64,000 bases of DNA from Caballeronia jiangsuensis. Its GTDB lineage: Bacteria; Pseudomonadota; Gammaproteobacteria; Burkholderiales; Burkholderiaceae. The stretch spans positions 1 to 64,000 of the forward strand of contig JFHF01000005.1 of the NCBI GenBank assembly GCA_000648925.1, written 5' to 3'. Under the pieces are notes generated by a model. It ran no database searches. It was given only the letters and a program-made list of their open reading frames with translations, and was not told where the DNA came from. Positions 1 through 8,287 of the stretch are shown here, in pieces (the stretch's first letter is position 1; each line of letters begins with the position of its first letter). Both the position numbers and the translations under genes were made by a program.

Positions 1-194
1 CCTACTGCGCGTATCGAGCGCATTACATCGATTGGACGTGGCAGCGCGTATGAACCCGGAAATTGCCGACGCCTATGATTTTTATTTCGCTCATCATCGA
101 CTCATGACCTTTGACCCAAATCAGCCTGATGCGTCAAGATAGAAGTGTCAGCTATGTCTCCGCACATGTGTCAACTATGTCCCCGGTCTATACA
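1..194 (+). mobile_element. Right end of an insertion sequence (truncated by the window edge)
   Basis: Two near-identical direct repeats, TGTCAGCTATGTCTCCG at 146-162 and TGTCAACTATGTCCCCGG at 169-186, are followed by GTCTATACA ending at 194. Short repeated TGTCA...ATGTC blocks and a ...CA-3' terminus are typical of elements with DDE integrase-like transposases such as the IS21 and IS481 groups. Immediately after 194 the sequence becomes a copy of the local palindromic repeat family, starting in mid-hairpin. That makes 194/195 the junction. The left end and most of the element are outside the window, so the family assignment is an inference. Confidence 0.55.
2..142 (+). CDS. C-terminal fragment of a protein, probably encoded by the insertion sequence
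   Basis: A frame open from the window edge runs to a TAG at 140-142 and ends in residues PEIADAYDFYFAHHRLMTFD plus about eight more. It stops just inside the repeat-bearing terminus of the insertion sequence, which is where the last gene of such an element would end. Only about 46 codons are visible and no catalytic motif falls in them, so transposase or accessory ATPase is a guess from position. A shorter competing frame exists in the same stretch. Confidence 0.35.
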   Translation, partial: LLRVSSALHRLDVAARMNPEIADAYDFYFAHHRLMTFDPNQPDASR

Positions 195-266
195 CAGCAG
201 CAAAGAAAGTGACCGCCGCCCCGCACAGGGGCAACGCTAATAGACCGACACGATAACGGGATCCGG
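195..266. repeat. Palindromic repeat element, copy A (only the right arm end remains)
   Basis: The segment begins CAGCAGCAAAGAAAGTGACC, which is the loop and right half of the hairpin found in the full copies, and continues through CTAATAGACCGACA to GGGATCCGGCG. The first 10-bp half-stem and the rest of the element are missing because an insertion sequence joins at 194/195. The arm is of the GCCCCGCACAGGGGC type seen in one arm of copies C and D. The outer boundary lies 16 bp from the cca stop codon. Confidence 0.85.
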
Positions 267-282
267 CGAAAAAAACCAAACC

Positions 283-1518
283 TCATCCCCCCAACGCCCC
301 CTTCACCGCCGCGACCCGCGCATCATGCACGGCATCCTTGATCCTGGAAGGCTGATCGGCGAACGCCAGCGCAACCGCCCCCGCATCCACCGACCGCGCC
401 GCGACCAGCGCCTCCCTCAGCCGCTCCGCCTGCGGATAAGCCTGCTGCTCCAACCCGAGCCGCCCACGCGCATCCGCGAGACACGCTTGCAGCGCTTCAG
501 CAAACCGCGCCGGCTTGCGCAACGCATCCGAGCGCTCGAACAACCTGACAAGCGCCGCCGCGCCCATCTCCATGACGCGATGAATATTGCCGTGCTCACG
601 CGCGACGAGCACCGCCAGATCGCGGCATTCGTTCGGCACGCGCAAGCGCTCGCAAAGCGGCCGCAACAGATCGACGCTGCGCCCCTCATGGCCGATATGA
701 CGCGGCAAAATATCCTCCGGCGTCGTCGCCTTGCCGAGGTCATGCGTGAGCGCCGCAAAGCGCACCGGCAACGCGAATCTCTGCGACGCCGCGTAGTCGA
801 GCACCATCATCACATGCACGCCCGTATCCACTTCCGGATGATAGTCCGCGCGCTGGGGCACGCCCCACAAGGCATCGACTTCGGGAAGAATCCGCGCGAG
901 CGCGCCGCATTCGCGCAGCACCTCGAACATGCGCGACGGTTTCGTCTCCATCAGTCCGCGCGACACTTCCTGCCATACGCGCTCGGGCACGAGCGCATCG
1001 ACTTCGCCCGCCGCGACCATCTTCTTCATCAGCTCGGCGGTTTCCGGCGCGACATCGAAATCCGCAAAACGCGCCGCGAAGCGCGCAAGCCGCAGAATGC
1101 GCACCGGATCTTCGATGAACGCATCGCCGACATGCCTGAACAGCTTGTCCCTGAGATCGGCCGCGCCGTTGAATGGATCGATGACCGGCCCGGTCAGCTC
1201 GCCCGCCGGCGTGACCTCGCGCGCCATCGCATTGATCGTGAGATCGCGCCGCGCCAGATCTTCCTCTAGCGTCACATCGGGCGAAAAGTAAAACTGGAAG
1301 CCGTGATAGCCCGCCGCCGTCTTGCGCTCGGTGCGCGCGAGCGCGTATTCCTCATGAGTCTCGGGATGCAGAAAAACCGGAAAGTCCTTCCCGACCGGCC
1401 GATATCCCTGCGCCACCATCTGCTCGGGCGTCGCACCCACCACCACGTAATCGCGATCCACCACCGGCACGCCCAGCAACGCGTCACGGATCGCGCCGCC
1501 TACTGCGTAGATGTTCAT
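283..1518 (-). CDS. cca: CCA tRNA nucleotidyltransferase
   Basis: Adds or repairs the 3'-terminal CCA of tRNAs in the cytoplasm, using CTP and ATP without a template. The 411-residue product opens MNIYAVGGAIRDALLG, with the class II nucleotidyltransferase GG motif and the DRDYVVVG acidic cluster near residues 21-28. RRDLTINAMA follows near residue 100. A C-terminal HD phosphohydrolase-type domain shows THDLGK and IGHEGRS, as in the long gammaproteobacterial-type enzymes. An in-frame start 10 codons upstream is possible, but this ATG overlaps the upstream gene's stop as ATGA and matches the family N-terminus. It is probably co-transcribed with the glutathione S-transferase gene. Its stop is followed by a T-rich stretch and then repeat copy A. 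Confidence 0.95.
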   Translation of the reverse strand: MNIYAVGGAIRDALLGVPVVDRDYVVVGATPEQMVAQGYRPVGKDFPVFLHPETHEEYALARTERKTAAGYHGFQFYFSPDVTLEEDLARRDLTINAMAREVTPAGELTGPVIDPFNGAADLRDKLFRHVGDAFIEDPVRILRLARFAARFADFDVAPETAELMKKMVAAGEVDALVPERVWQEVSRGLMETKPSRMFEVLRECGALARILPEVDALWGVPQRADYHPEVDTGVHVMMVLDYAASQRFALPVRFAALTHDLGKATTPEDILPRHIGHEGRSVDLLRPLCERLRVPNECRDLAVLVAREHGNIHRVMEMGAAALVRLFERSDALRKPARFAEALQACLADARGRLGLEQQAYPQAERLREALVAARSVDAGAVALAFADQPSRIKDAVHDARVAAVKGALGG

Positions 1519-2135
1519 CGCGCTTCCTCGCGCGCGCCCTCGATCCACGCGGCGACCGCCGGCAGCGCCGTGACGCGCTTCGAATATTCGAGCGACGTAG
1601 CGCTCAGTTCAGGCGCGTAAGTGTTGAAGCGCATGACGACCGGCGCGAACATCGCGTCCGCGATGCCAAACTCGCCGAACAAGAACGGCCCGCCCGACGC
1701 GGCCAGGCATTCCGCCCAGATCGCCTTGATGCGCGCGATATTCGCGAGCGCGCCCGGCGTCGCGCCCGTGCCCGGCGCGTGCGTCGTGATTTCCATCGGC
1801 ATGTTCTGGCGCAGGTCCGCAAAACCCGCGTGCATCTCCGCGCTGATGCTGCGGGCACGCGCGCGAGCGGCGGCGTCGCGCGGCCACATCGCGTGCTCGG
1901 GGTGCTGCTCGGCAATCGTCTCGACGATCGCGAGCGACTCCCACACCGAATCGCCCGCATCGGTGATGAGGCACGGCACCTTGCCGGACGGCGAAACGTC
2001 GAGAATCTTCGATTTCGTGTCGGGCTGGCCGAGACGGATCAGCGTCTCATCGAACGCGATGCCGAAATGTTTGAGCAGCACCCATGGCCGCATCGACCAG
2101 GAAGAGTTGAACTTGTCACCGATAACGAGTTTCAT
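1515..2135 (-). CDS. Glutathione S-transferase family protein
   Basis: A 206-residue cytosolic protein with the usual two-domain GST length. The N-terminal thioredoxin-like part reads MKLVIGDKFNSSWSMRPWVLL, with the serine/arginine region that binds glutathione. PSGKVPCLI around residues 50-58 supplies the cis-proline, and VWESLAIVETIAE supplies the glutathione gamma-glutamyl contact (E-S). The C-terminal helical domain follows. Substrate cannot be read from sequence. It sits directly upstream of cca with a 4-nt ATGA overlap and 18 bp downstream of the NDUFA9-like gene, so the three probably share a transcript. Confidence 0.88.
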   Translation of the reverse strand: MKLVIGDKFNSSWSMRPWVLLKHFGIAFDETLIRLGQPDTKSKILDVSPSGKVPCLITDAGDSVWESLAIVETIAEQHPEHAMWPRDAAARARARSISAEMHAGFADLRQNMPMEITTHAPGTGATPGALANIARIKAIWAECLAASGGPFLFGEFGIADAMFAPVVMRFNTYAPELSATSLEYSKRVTALPAVAAWIEGAREEAR

Positions 2136-2153
2136 GCGATCACAAAAAGAAAA

Positions 2154-3110
2154 TTAACGATGCGCGGTGGCGCGAAATGCGTTGAAGCGCGAACGCGTCG
2201 AATTGCCGGAAAGATAAAGCGGCGCGATGGTCTCGATGCTCGCCGGCTCGTCGATGCCCAGTTCCGGCGCGAGCGGCCCGCTCGCGATGTTCGGCGTTTT
2301 CATCGAATCGAGATTGTCGCGCGAGATGATGGGTTGGCCGGGCGCCATTTCCATGGTCATCGCCTGCAGGCGGCCGAGGGTCTCCGGCAGCTTGATGATG
2401 CGCGAATGCTTGCCGATGGTCGCGCCCGAGAAGCGCACGAGTTCCGCCAGCGTGTAGACGCCCGGACCCGCGAGTTCGTAGACGTGGCCGTTGGCGGCGT
2501 CGAGATCGAGCACGTTGACCATCGCCTTCGCCACATCGCCGACGAACACCGGCTGGAACTGCGCATCGGCGCATGCGAGCGGAATCACCGGGAACATGCG
2601 CTCGAGGAACGCGAACTGATTGAGCAGATTGTCCTCGGGACCGAACACGACGGAACTGCGGAAAATGGTCCAGTCGAGTCCCGACTCGCGGACGATCTTC
2701 TCGCCATCGCCCTTCGAGCGCAGGTACATGCTCGGACCTTCGCTGTCCGCGCCGATCGCGCTCATGTGCAGAAGACGCCGCACGCCCTTCGCCTCGCACG
2801 CGGCGGCGATCTTGCGCGGCAGCTCGACATGCGCCTTCGCGAATTCGGGCCCATACGGGTCGTCGCGATGCCCCTGAAGAATGCCGACGAGATTGATCAC
2901 CGCATCGCTCTGTTCGATGAACGCGGCGAGTTGCACGGGATCGTGCACGTCGGTTTCGATGACATCGATGGGCAAAAGCGTGAGATGCGCGGCGTTGATG
3001 CGCCGTCGGGTCGCGATCCGCACGGTCTTGCCGAGATCGACGAGCGCGTTGACGAGATGACTGCCGATGAAACCCGAACCGCCGATCAGCGCTACATGTT
3101 GGTGTCGCAT
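2154..3110 (-). CDS. NDUFA9-like NAD(P)-binding epimerase/dehydratase family protein
   Basis: A 318-residue atypical short-chain dehydrogenase. The Rossmann motif GGSGFIGSH lies at residues 10-18, and YLRSKGDGEKIVRESGLDWTI provides the Y-x3-K-like segment. The C-terminal half resembles the complex I NDUFA9 subunit family rather than sugar epimerases. Bacterial members are often annotated as complex I NDUFA9 subunit family protein, with roles suggested in quinone or NADH metabolism, but the reaction is not established. It leads the probable epimerase-GST-cca transcript. The about 120 bp between it and slt hold short GC-rich inverted segments (GCCCGCGCGTCC and GACGCGCGGGCG near 3180-3213) that look like a terminator hairpin for slt. 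Confidence 0.85.
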   Translation of the reverse strand: MRHQHVALIGGSGFIGSHLVNALVDLGKTVRIATRRRINAAHLTLLPIDVIETDVHDPVQLAAFIEQSDAVINLVGILQGHRDDPYGPEFAKAHVELPRKIAAACEAKGVRRLLHMSAIGADSEGPSMYLRSKGDGEKIVRESGLDWTIFRSSVVFGPEDNLLNQFAFLERMFPVIPLACADAQFQPVFVGDVAKAMVNVLDLDAANGHVYELAGPGVYTLAELVRFSGATIGKHSRIIKLPETLGRLQAMTMEMAPGQPIISRDNLDSMKTPNIASGPLAPELGIDEPASIETIAPLYLSGNSTRSRFNAFRATAHR

Positions 3111-3177
3111 AGTTCGCCTCTTGGGTCGCGGCCTGACGAATGCGGCTTCAGTTCAGAACGGCGGGGCCGAAAATGAA

Positions 3178-3216
3178 AACGCCCGCGCGTCCTGCCATGC
3201 GACGCGCGGGCGTGAG
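3178..3216 (-). terminator. GC-rich hairpin after the lytic transglycosylase gene
   Basis: CGCCCGCGCGTC and GACGCGCGGGCG form a near-perfect stem around a short CTGCCAT-type loop. It lies 18-56 bp past the slt stop on the minus strand and is followed by TTTTCATTTTC. The position and the T-rich tail fit an intrinsic terminator. Confidence 0.7.
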
Positions 3217-3233
3217 GTTTCGTGTCCGGACGG

Positions 3234-5201
3234 TCAGGGTGCAATATAGCCCAGACGCGCCTTCAACGACTGCGGACGGCCTTCGAACAGCGCTGCATAG
3301 TAGACGGTGTTCGACAGCACGTTCTTCACGTAATCGCGAGTCTCGGTAAACGGGATCGTTTCAGCAAATACCGCGCCTTCCACCGGTGCACGCAAGCCCT
3401 GACGCCACTGGCTTGGGCGGCCAGGTCCGGCGTTGTAGCCTGCGGTGGCGAGTACGGCCGAGTTATCGAATTGATTGTAGATCATCGACAGGTAATTCGT
3501 GCCGAGCAGGATATTGGTGTTGATATCGTTCATCTGCGCGCGCGACACGGGACCGAGACCGATCTTCTTCGCGACGAGTTGCGCCGTGCCGGGCATCAAC
3601 TGCATGAGGCCGCCCGCGCCGACTTCCGAGCGCGCGTTGATGATGAAGCGCGACTCCTGACGGATCAGGCCATATGCCCATTCGATGTCGAGCCCGGTGT
3701 TCTGCGCATCGCGCTCGACGATATCGCGGAACGGCGACAAATAGCGCAGCGTGAAATCGTGCTCCGCCTTCGTCTTGTCCGCGGTGTTGACGGTCCGGTC
3801 GAACAGCTCGATGCGCTTCGCGTATTGCGCGGCCGCGATCAGTTGCCGGTCGGTCATGGTGCGCAGCGGCCAGTTCCATTCGCGATTGCCTTCGAGACGC
3901 ATGTTCAGCGCGTAGAACCGCTGCGACAACGCGAAACCCGGCACCGATTGCATCTGCGCGATCTCGGCATCCGACACCGTGGTCCGCGGCGGCACGTTGA
4001 TCTTCTGGCCGAGCTCTTCGAGCGCGAGCTGGCCGTAGAAGTTGTACTGATCCGCGATGCTCTGGAATTCCTGATTCGCCGTGGCCGTGTCGCCGGCCTG
4101 CTTCACGGCGCGCGCGTGCCAGTAGACCCACGCGGGCTGGGCGCGCAAGCTCGGCGGCATCTGCTCGATGGACCAGCGCACCATGTTCCAGTCGCCGACG
4201 AGCAGTGCACTGCGCGTGCGCCATTCGTACGCCGGGTTCGACAATTGCGCGTTCGCCGACAGCCGATACCAGTCCGCCGCCGACGGCATGCGCTTGAGCG
4301 CCGCCTGATAGCCGATGGTGCCCCAGCCGATCGCGCGCTCGGCCGGCGTCAGACTCGGCGCGACGGAGGTGAACGTGGCGGCGGCCATCGCCGGATCGTT
4401 GCGGGCCATGCGCGTGACCGCAAGCAGCGTCAACTGATGCGCCGGCGAGTTGGGCATCACGCCGCGTGCGATATAGAGCGGCGGTTTGTTGACGGCGTCG
4501 TCGAGGAGCGAGTCCTTCGGCTTTTCCTGGCCGAGCGCCTCGACGATGTTCGAGCCGGTCGTCGTGTAGTTCTGCTCGTAGGCGAGACGGATCTGCTGCC
4601 AGATGTCGTCGCTCGTGAACTGGCCGGACTCCGCGAGCGCACCGATCAGGTCGATGCAGCCGTCGCCGTACCATTTCGGCTCGACGAGCAGCGCGCGCGC
4701 CGCGTCCGCGACGTTTTCGCCGCGCGACATGCGCGCTTCGAGCGCGTAGCACTTGACCTGCGTGTCGTCATTGAGAACGAAACGGGAATATTGCTGCTCG
4801 AAGTTTTTCCAGTCGTGACGGCTGCCGAGCACGACGAGATAGTCGTTGCGCATGCGATCGGCGATCGCCTGGCCGTCGTAGCGCTGCAGGAACGAAAGCA
4901 CCGGCGCGTCGGGCGCGTCGATGCGCGCGTGGCCTTGCGAATCGAAAAGCTGCGGCTTGATCGTGAAGTATTCGATATAGCTCGGCGCCGGATAGTCCGG
5001 AATCTGCGCGGCGAGCGCGGCAGCCTTGCCGGCATCGTTCGTGCGAGCGGCATCGCGCAATTGCAGGAAGATGCGGTCGTCGGACGTGGGCGAGAGATCG
5101 GCATCGGGACGGACGGCGGAAGCAGTTCCGCAGGCGACGAGCGTCGCTGCTGCAAGGGCTGCGCCGACCACGAGATATACTCGGTTGAGGCGTTTTGACA
5201 T
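3234..5201 (-). CDS. slt: Soluble lytic murein transglycosylase, predicted lipoprotein
   Basis: Cleaves the MurNAc-GlcNAc bond of peptidoglycan with formation of 1,6-anhydro-MurNAc. The 655-residue product starts MSKRLNRVYLVVGAALAAATLVACG, a signal peptide ending in a lipobox (LVAC), so it is probably lipid-anchored. A long alpha-helical superhelical domain like that of Slt70 fills roughly residues 40-480. The C-terminal catalytic domain has the general acid in QESRF, then GAGGLMQLMPGTA and AGYNAGPGR, the family 1A signature. An upstream in-frame ATG would add 18 codons, but the signal peptide fixes this start. The gene stands alone and is divergent from the cyclo-ligase gene. Confidence 0.93.
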   Translation of the reverse strand: MSKRLNRVYLVVGAALAAATLVACGTASAVRPDADLSPTSDDRIFLQLRDAARTNDAGKAAALAAQIPDYPAPSYIEYFTIKPQLFDSQGHARIDAPDAPVLSFLQRYDGQAIADRMRNDYLVVLGSRHDWKNFEQQYSRFVLNDDTQVKCYALEARMSRGENVADAARALLVEPKWYGDGCIDLIGALAESGQFTSDDIWQQIRLAYEQNYTTTGSNIVEALGQEKPKDSLLDDAVNKPPLYIARGVMPNSPAHQLTLLAVTRMARNDPAMAAATFTSVAPSLTPAERAIGWGTIGYQAALKRMPSAADWYRLSANAQLSNPAYEWRTRSALLVGDWNMVRWSIEQMPPSLRAQPAWVYWHARAVKQAGDTATANQEFQSIADQYNFYGQLALEELGQKINVPPRTTVSDAEIAQMQSVPGFALSQRFYALNMRLEGNREWNWPLRTMTDRQLIAAAQYAKRIELFDRTVNTADKTKAEHDFTLRYLSPFRDIVERDAQNTGLDIEWAYGLIRQESRFIINARSEVGAGGLMQLMPGTAQLVAKKIGLGPVSRAQMNDINTNILLGTNYLSMIYNQFDNSAVLATAGYNAGPGRPSQWRQGLRAPVEGAVFAETIPFTETRDYVKNVLSNTVYYAALFEGRPQSLKARLGYIAP

Positions 5202-5220
5202 CTTATTTCTGGAGCGCGAG

Positions 5221-5838
5221 GTGGTCCTGAGATCGGAGGAAAGCATAGCACGCAACGTTTGCGATCAACCCAAGAGCGAACCGAAAAGCGCATTGCGCGC
5301 AACGCTTCTCGCGACCCGCGAGGCGCAAAGCGAGCAAGTCGGCCACGCCGCGAAGAACGAGGCGATCGCGTGGCGCATCGAAGAGGTGCTCGCGCGGCAC
5401 GACGCGCGGTGCGTCGGCTTCTACTGGCCGGTCGCGGGCGAGTTCGACGCACGCGACGCGCTCACGCGCTGGCTCGCCGCCGACAATGCACGCGGCGCCG
5501 CGCTGCCGGTGGTCGTGAAACCACATGCGCCGATGGTGTTCCACGCGTGGAGCGCGCACGCACCGATGAAGGAAGGCCGCTACCGGATTCCGGTGCCCGC
5601 TGAAGAGCGGGTTGTCGTGCCGGAACTGCTGCTGATTCCGTGCGTCGGTTTCGATGCGGATCGATATCGGCTGGGGTATGGCGGCGGCTATTACGATCGC
5701 ACGCTCGCCGCGTGGCCGAATGGCGAGCGGCCGGTGACGATCGGCATCGCGTATGAATCGGGCAGGTGCCGCACGTTGCCGCGCGAGGCGCACGACATGC
5801 CGCTCGACGCGATCGTCACCGAATCCGCGATCTACTAA
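5221..5838 (+). CDS. 5-formyltetrahydrofolate cyclo-ligase
   Basis: Converts 5-formyl-THF to 5,10-methenyl-THF with ATP in one-carbon metabolism. The C-terminal half shows the family signature GYGGGYYDR near residue 155, and an upstream PVAGEFDARDAL segment matches the substrate-binding region. Length from the proposed GTG at 5221 is 205 residues, normal for the family. The start is uncertain: GGAG lies 6 nt upstream of this GTG, and no ATG lies in a suitable place. Its stop overlaps the stop of the convergent regulator by 4 nt (TACTAA shared), so the two transcripts must run into each other. Confidence 0.88.
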   Translation: MVLRSEESIARNVCDQPKSEPKSALRATLLATREAQSEQVGHAAKNEAIAWRIEEVLARHDARCVGFYWPVAGEFDARDALTRWLAADNARGAALPVVVKPHAPMVFHAWSAHAPMKEGRYRIPVPAEERVVVPELLLIPCVGFDADRYRLGYGGGYYDRTLAAWPNGERPVTIGIAYESGRCRTLPREAHDMPLDAIVTESAIY

Positions 5839-6347
5839 AGCGATGCCGCCGCGCGCGCGGCGGTATCGTAGAGGCCGGATGCATTGCGCATCAATTGCGC
5901 GGCCTCGCCGATCTGCTCGTTGGTGAGACCGCTTTCGCGCAGCGTCTCGATGAGGCACGCCTCACGCACTTCGCGATACTTGCCGCACAATTCGCGTCCC
6001 GCCGGCGTCGCGGAGAAGAACACTTCCTTGCCGGATTTCTCGCTTTGCACGTAGCCGCGCGCGACGAGTTTCTTCAGTGCATACGTGGCAACGTGTGTGT
6101 CCTCGATGTTCAGCACGAAGCAGATGTCGGCGAGCTTCTTCTTGCGGTCGCGATGGCTCACGTGATGCAGCAGCGACACCTCCACCGCCGTCATGTCCTT
6201 CGCGCCCGCCGCGGACATGCAACGCACCATCCAGCGATTGAACGCGTTGCCCGCCATGATGAGGCCGTATTCGAATTCCGACAGTTCCGCGCTGGCTTCG
6301 GAGACGAGATGCTCGGACGAGACGATTTTGGTGGGATGACGCGGCAT
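5835..6347 (-). CDS. MarR-like winged-helix transcriptional regulator
   Basis: A 170-residue DNA-binding protein. Residues 45-130 contain a winged-helix pattern: EVSLLHHVSHRDRKKKLADI, then VATYALKKLVARGYV as recognition helix, then KSGKEVFFSATPAGREL as wing. The ATG at 6347 gives MPRHPTKIVSS; longer open reading extends upstream, but its extra residues look non-coding and would cover the promoter region. It is divergent from pxpB across a 182-bp AT-rich gap carrying three 11-bp repeats, so it is the obvious candidate regulator of the pxp cluster and of itself. Ligand unknown; 5-oxoproline is a guess from context. Confidence 0.85.
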   Translation of the reverse strand: MPRHPTKIVSSEHLVSEASAELSEFEYGLIMAGNAFNRWMVRCMSAAGAKDMTAVEVSLLHHVSHRDRKKKLADICFVLNIEDTHVATYALKKLVARGYVQSEKSGKEVFFSATPAGRELCGKYREVREACLIETLRESGLTNEQIGEAAQLMRNASGLYDTAARAAASL

Positions 6348-6428
6348 GGCGGTGACCGATTTGCAGTGCGTTGGAGTGTAGCGCAACGTCATTTTCGCGA
6401 GCGAAGCGCGCCTCGGCAAAAACGTGAA

Positions 6429-6461
6429 TTGATAATTTCTTGATAATTTATTGACAATGTA
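6429..6461. promoter_or_regulatory. Three tandem 11-bp repeats, candidate operator between the regulator and pxpB
   Basis: TTGATAATTTC, TTGATAATTTA and TTGACAATGTA follow each other without gaps at 6429, 6440 and 6451, one DNA helical turn apart. The last two also form an 18-bp interrupted palindrome, TTG-N2-AAT-N2-ATT-N2-CAA (6440-6457), the symmetry expected for a dimeric winged-helix protein. The stretch is strikingly AT-rich for this genome and lies 69-101 bp before pxpB and 82-114 bp before the regulator start. Confidence 0.65.
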
Positions 6462-6529
6462 ACATTCTGCGACGGCGCGAAACGCATCGAACAGACGAAT
6501 TTCGCGTCCCGCAAAGGCAAATTTGAGGC

Positions 6530-7183
6530 ATGACAAGACCACGTATTCACTCGCTGGGCGACGCTGCGCTCGTATGCGAAGCCGCGCCGCCCGCCACGCT
6601 CGACTGCCAGCGCCGCATCTGGGCACTGGCGGAACGCGCGCGCCTCATGCCGCACGTCGTCGAAGTGGTGCCGGGCATGAACAATCTGACGATCGTGTTC
6701 GATCCGCTCGTGGCGGACTATGAAACGCTCGCCGCCGCGCTGGAAAGCGCCTGGGACGCCGCCGAGCCGACCGACATGGACAGCGCCGAGATCGAGATTC
6801 CGGTGCACTACGGCGGCGCCGACGGCCCCGATCTCGCCGCGCTCGCGAAGCACACGGGTTTCTCCATCGACGAAGTGGTGAAGCGTCATACGCAAGCCGA
6901 ATACGTCGTGTTCTTTCTCGGCTTTCAGCCGGGCTTCGCCTATCTCGGCGGGCTCGATCCCGCACTCGCGATGCCGCGCCACGCCGAGCCGCGTCTCGAA
7001 GTGCCGGCGGGATCGGTCGGAATCGGCGGGGCGCAGACGGGCATTTATCCGGCGGCGTCGCCGGGCGGCTGGCAGTTGCTCGGGCGCACGGAGCTGAAGC
7101 TTTTCGATCCGGCCAGAAATCCGCCGACGCTGATGCAGCCCGGCGACCGCGTGCGCTTCACGGCGCTGGAGGTGCGCACATGA
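6530..7183 (+). CDS. pxpB: 5-oxoprolinase subunit PxpB
   Basis: A subunit of the bacterial ATP-dependent 5-oxoprolinase PxpABC, which hydrolyses pyroglutamate to glutamate in the cytoplasm. The 217-residue product matches the KipI/allophanate hydrolase subunit 1 family: VVPGMNNLTIVFDP near residues 47-60, EIPVHYGGADGPDL near 85-98, then FFLGFQPGFAYLGGLDP and the GSVGIGGAQTGIYP loop. Its stop overlaps the start of pxpC by 4 nt. First gene of the operon, behind the AT-rich operator region. Family members in Bacillus also act on KinA, but here the complete set with pxpA makes the oxoprolinase role much likelier. Confidence 0.92.
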   Translation: MTRPRIHSLGDAALVCEAAPPATLDCQRRIWALAERARLMPHVVEVVPGMNNLTIVFDPLVADYETLAAALESAWDAAEPTDMDSAEIEIPVHYGGADGPDLAALAKHTGFSIDEVVKRHTQAEYVVFFLGFQPGFAYLGGLDPALAMPRHAEPRLEVPAGSVGIGGAQTGIYPAASPGGWQLLGRTELKLFDPARNPPTLMQPGDRVRFTALEVRT

Positions 7184-8220
7184 TCGACGTGATTCGCGCG
7201 GGCGTGCTCACGTCCGTCCAGGACCTCGGACGACGCGGCTACCGGCATCTCGGCGTGAGTTCCGGTGGCGCGCTCGATGCGCTGTCGCTGGAAATCGGCA
7301 ATCGCATCGTCGGGAACAGGGCGGACGCGGCGGGCATCGAGGTCACGTTCGGGCCGACGGTGCTGCGCTTCAAGCACGCGACGCGCGTCGCCATCACCGG
7401 AACCGATTTCGGCGCGACGCTCGACGACAAGCCCGTCTATTCGTGGTGGAGCCTGCCCGTGCGCGCGGGTCAGGAACTGACGCTGCGCGCGGCGAAGCGC
7501 GGCATGCGCTGCTATGTGGCGATCGCGGGCGGCATCGACGTCCTGCCGATGCTCGGCTCGCGCTCGACCGATCTCGCCGCGTGCTTCGGCGGCCTCGGCG
7601 GACGCGCGCTGCGTGACGGCGACCGCCTGCCGGTCGGCGTGCCGCAGCCGCACAAGGGCATCGCGTTTTCGCCGGAAGAGCCCGCGTTCGGCGTGAAGGC
7701 GCCCGCATGGTGCAAGTTCGTGCTCGTCGACGAACCCGTGCGGCGCGGCCGACATTCGCCGGGACTCGCGTGGGCGGTGCCGATCCGCGTGCTGCGCGGC
7801 CCCGAATACGACAGCTTCAGCGACGCGGCGCAGGAGAGCGTCTGGAACGAGGAATGGACGATCACGCCGAACAGCAACCGCATGGGCTTTCGCCTTTCCG
7901 GCACGGCGCTCGAACGGCGCGAAAAGATCGAACTGCTGTCGCACGCGGTCTTGCCCGGCACGATCCAGGTGCCGCCGAACGGCCAGCCGATCATCCTGAT
8001 GGGCGATGCGCAGACCACGGGCGGCTATCCGAAGATCGGCGCGGTGATCCGAGCGGATCTGTGGAAGCTCGCGCAAGTGAAGCTGAACGGCGGCGTGCGC
8101 TTCATCGAGACGTCGGTGGAAGAGGCGCGTCACGCGCTCGCCGACGAGCGGCAGTACGTGAGCCAGGTGGAAACGGCCATCGCGATGCACGAGGAGCGCA
8201 TCGCGCGCGCGGGCTCCTGA
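7180..8220 (+). CDS. pxpC: 5-oxoprolinase subunit PxpC
   Basis: The KipA-like/biotin-dependent carboxyltransferase-related subunit that works with PxpB in opening the 5-oxoproline ring. It is 346 residues, starting [30 protein letters not shown], and contains [16 protein letters not shown] near 225-240 and [25 protein letters not shown] near 265-290, both family hallmarks. Translationally coupled to pxpB through ATGA and followed by pxpA after 67 bp. Confidence 0.92.
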   Translation: MIDVIRAGVLTSVQDLGRRGYRHLGVSSGGALDALSLEIGNRIVGNRADAAGIEVTFGPTVLRFKHATRVAITGTDFGATLDDKPVYSWWSLPVRAGQELTLRAAKRGMRCYVAIAGGIDVLPMLGSRSTDLAACFGGLGGRALRDGDRLPVGVPQPHKGIAFSPEEPAFGVKAPAWCKFVLVDEPVRRGRHSPGLAWAVPIRVLRGPEYDSFSDAAQESVWNEEWTITPNSNRMGFRLSGTALERREKIELLSHAVLPGTIQVPPNGQPIILMGDAQTTGGYPKIGAVIRADLWKLAQVKLNGGVRFIETSVEEARHALADERQYVSQVETAIAMHEERIARAGS

Positions 8221-8287
8221 ATCGAAAGCCGCGCGACAGACGCGGCGCATCACTTCAACATTCAACGGAACGACTGCACAAAACATC

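Noticed and set aside
3222..5198. Open frame of about 650 codons on the plus strand opposite slt
   Set aside because: It is an Arg/His/Asp-rich reverse-strand shadow of a well-supported lytic transglycosylase gene, common in GC-rich coding DNA. It has no recognisable domain.
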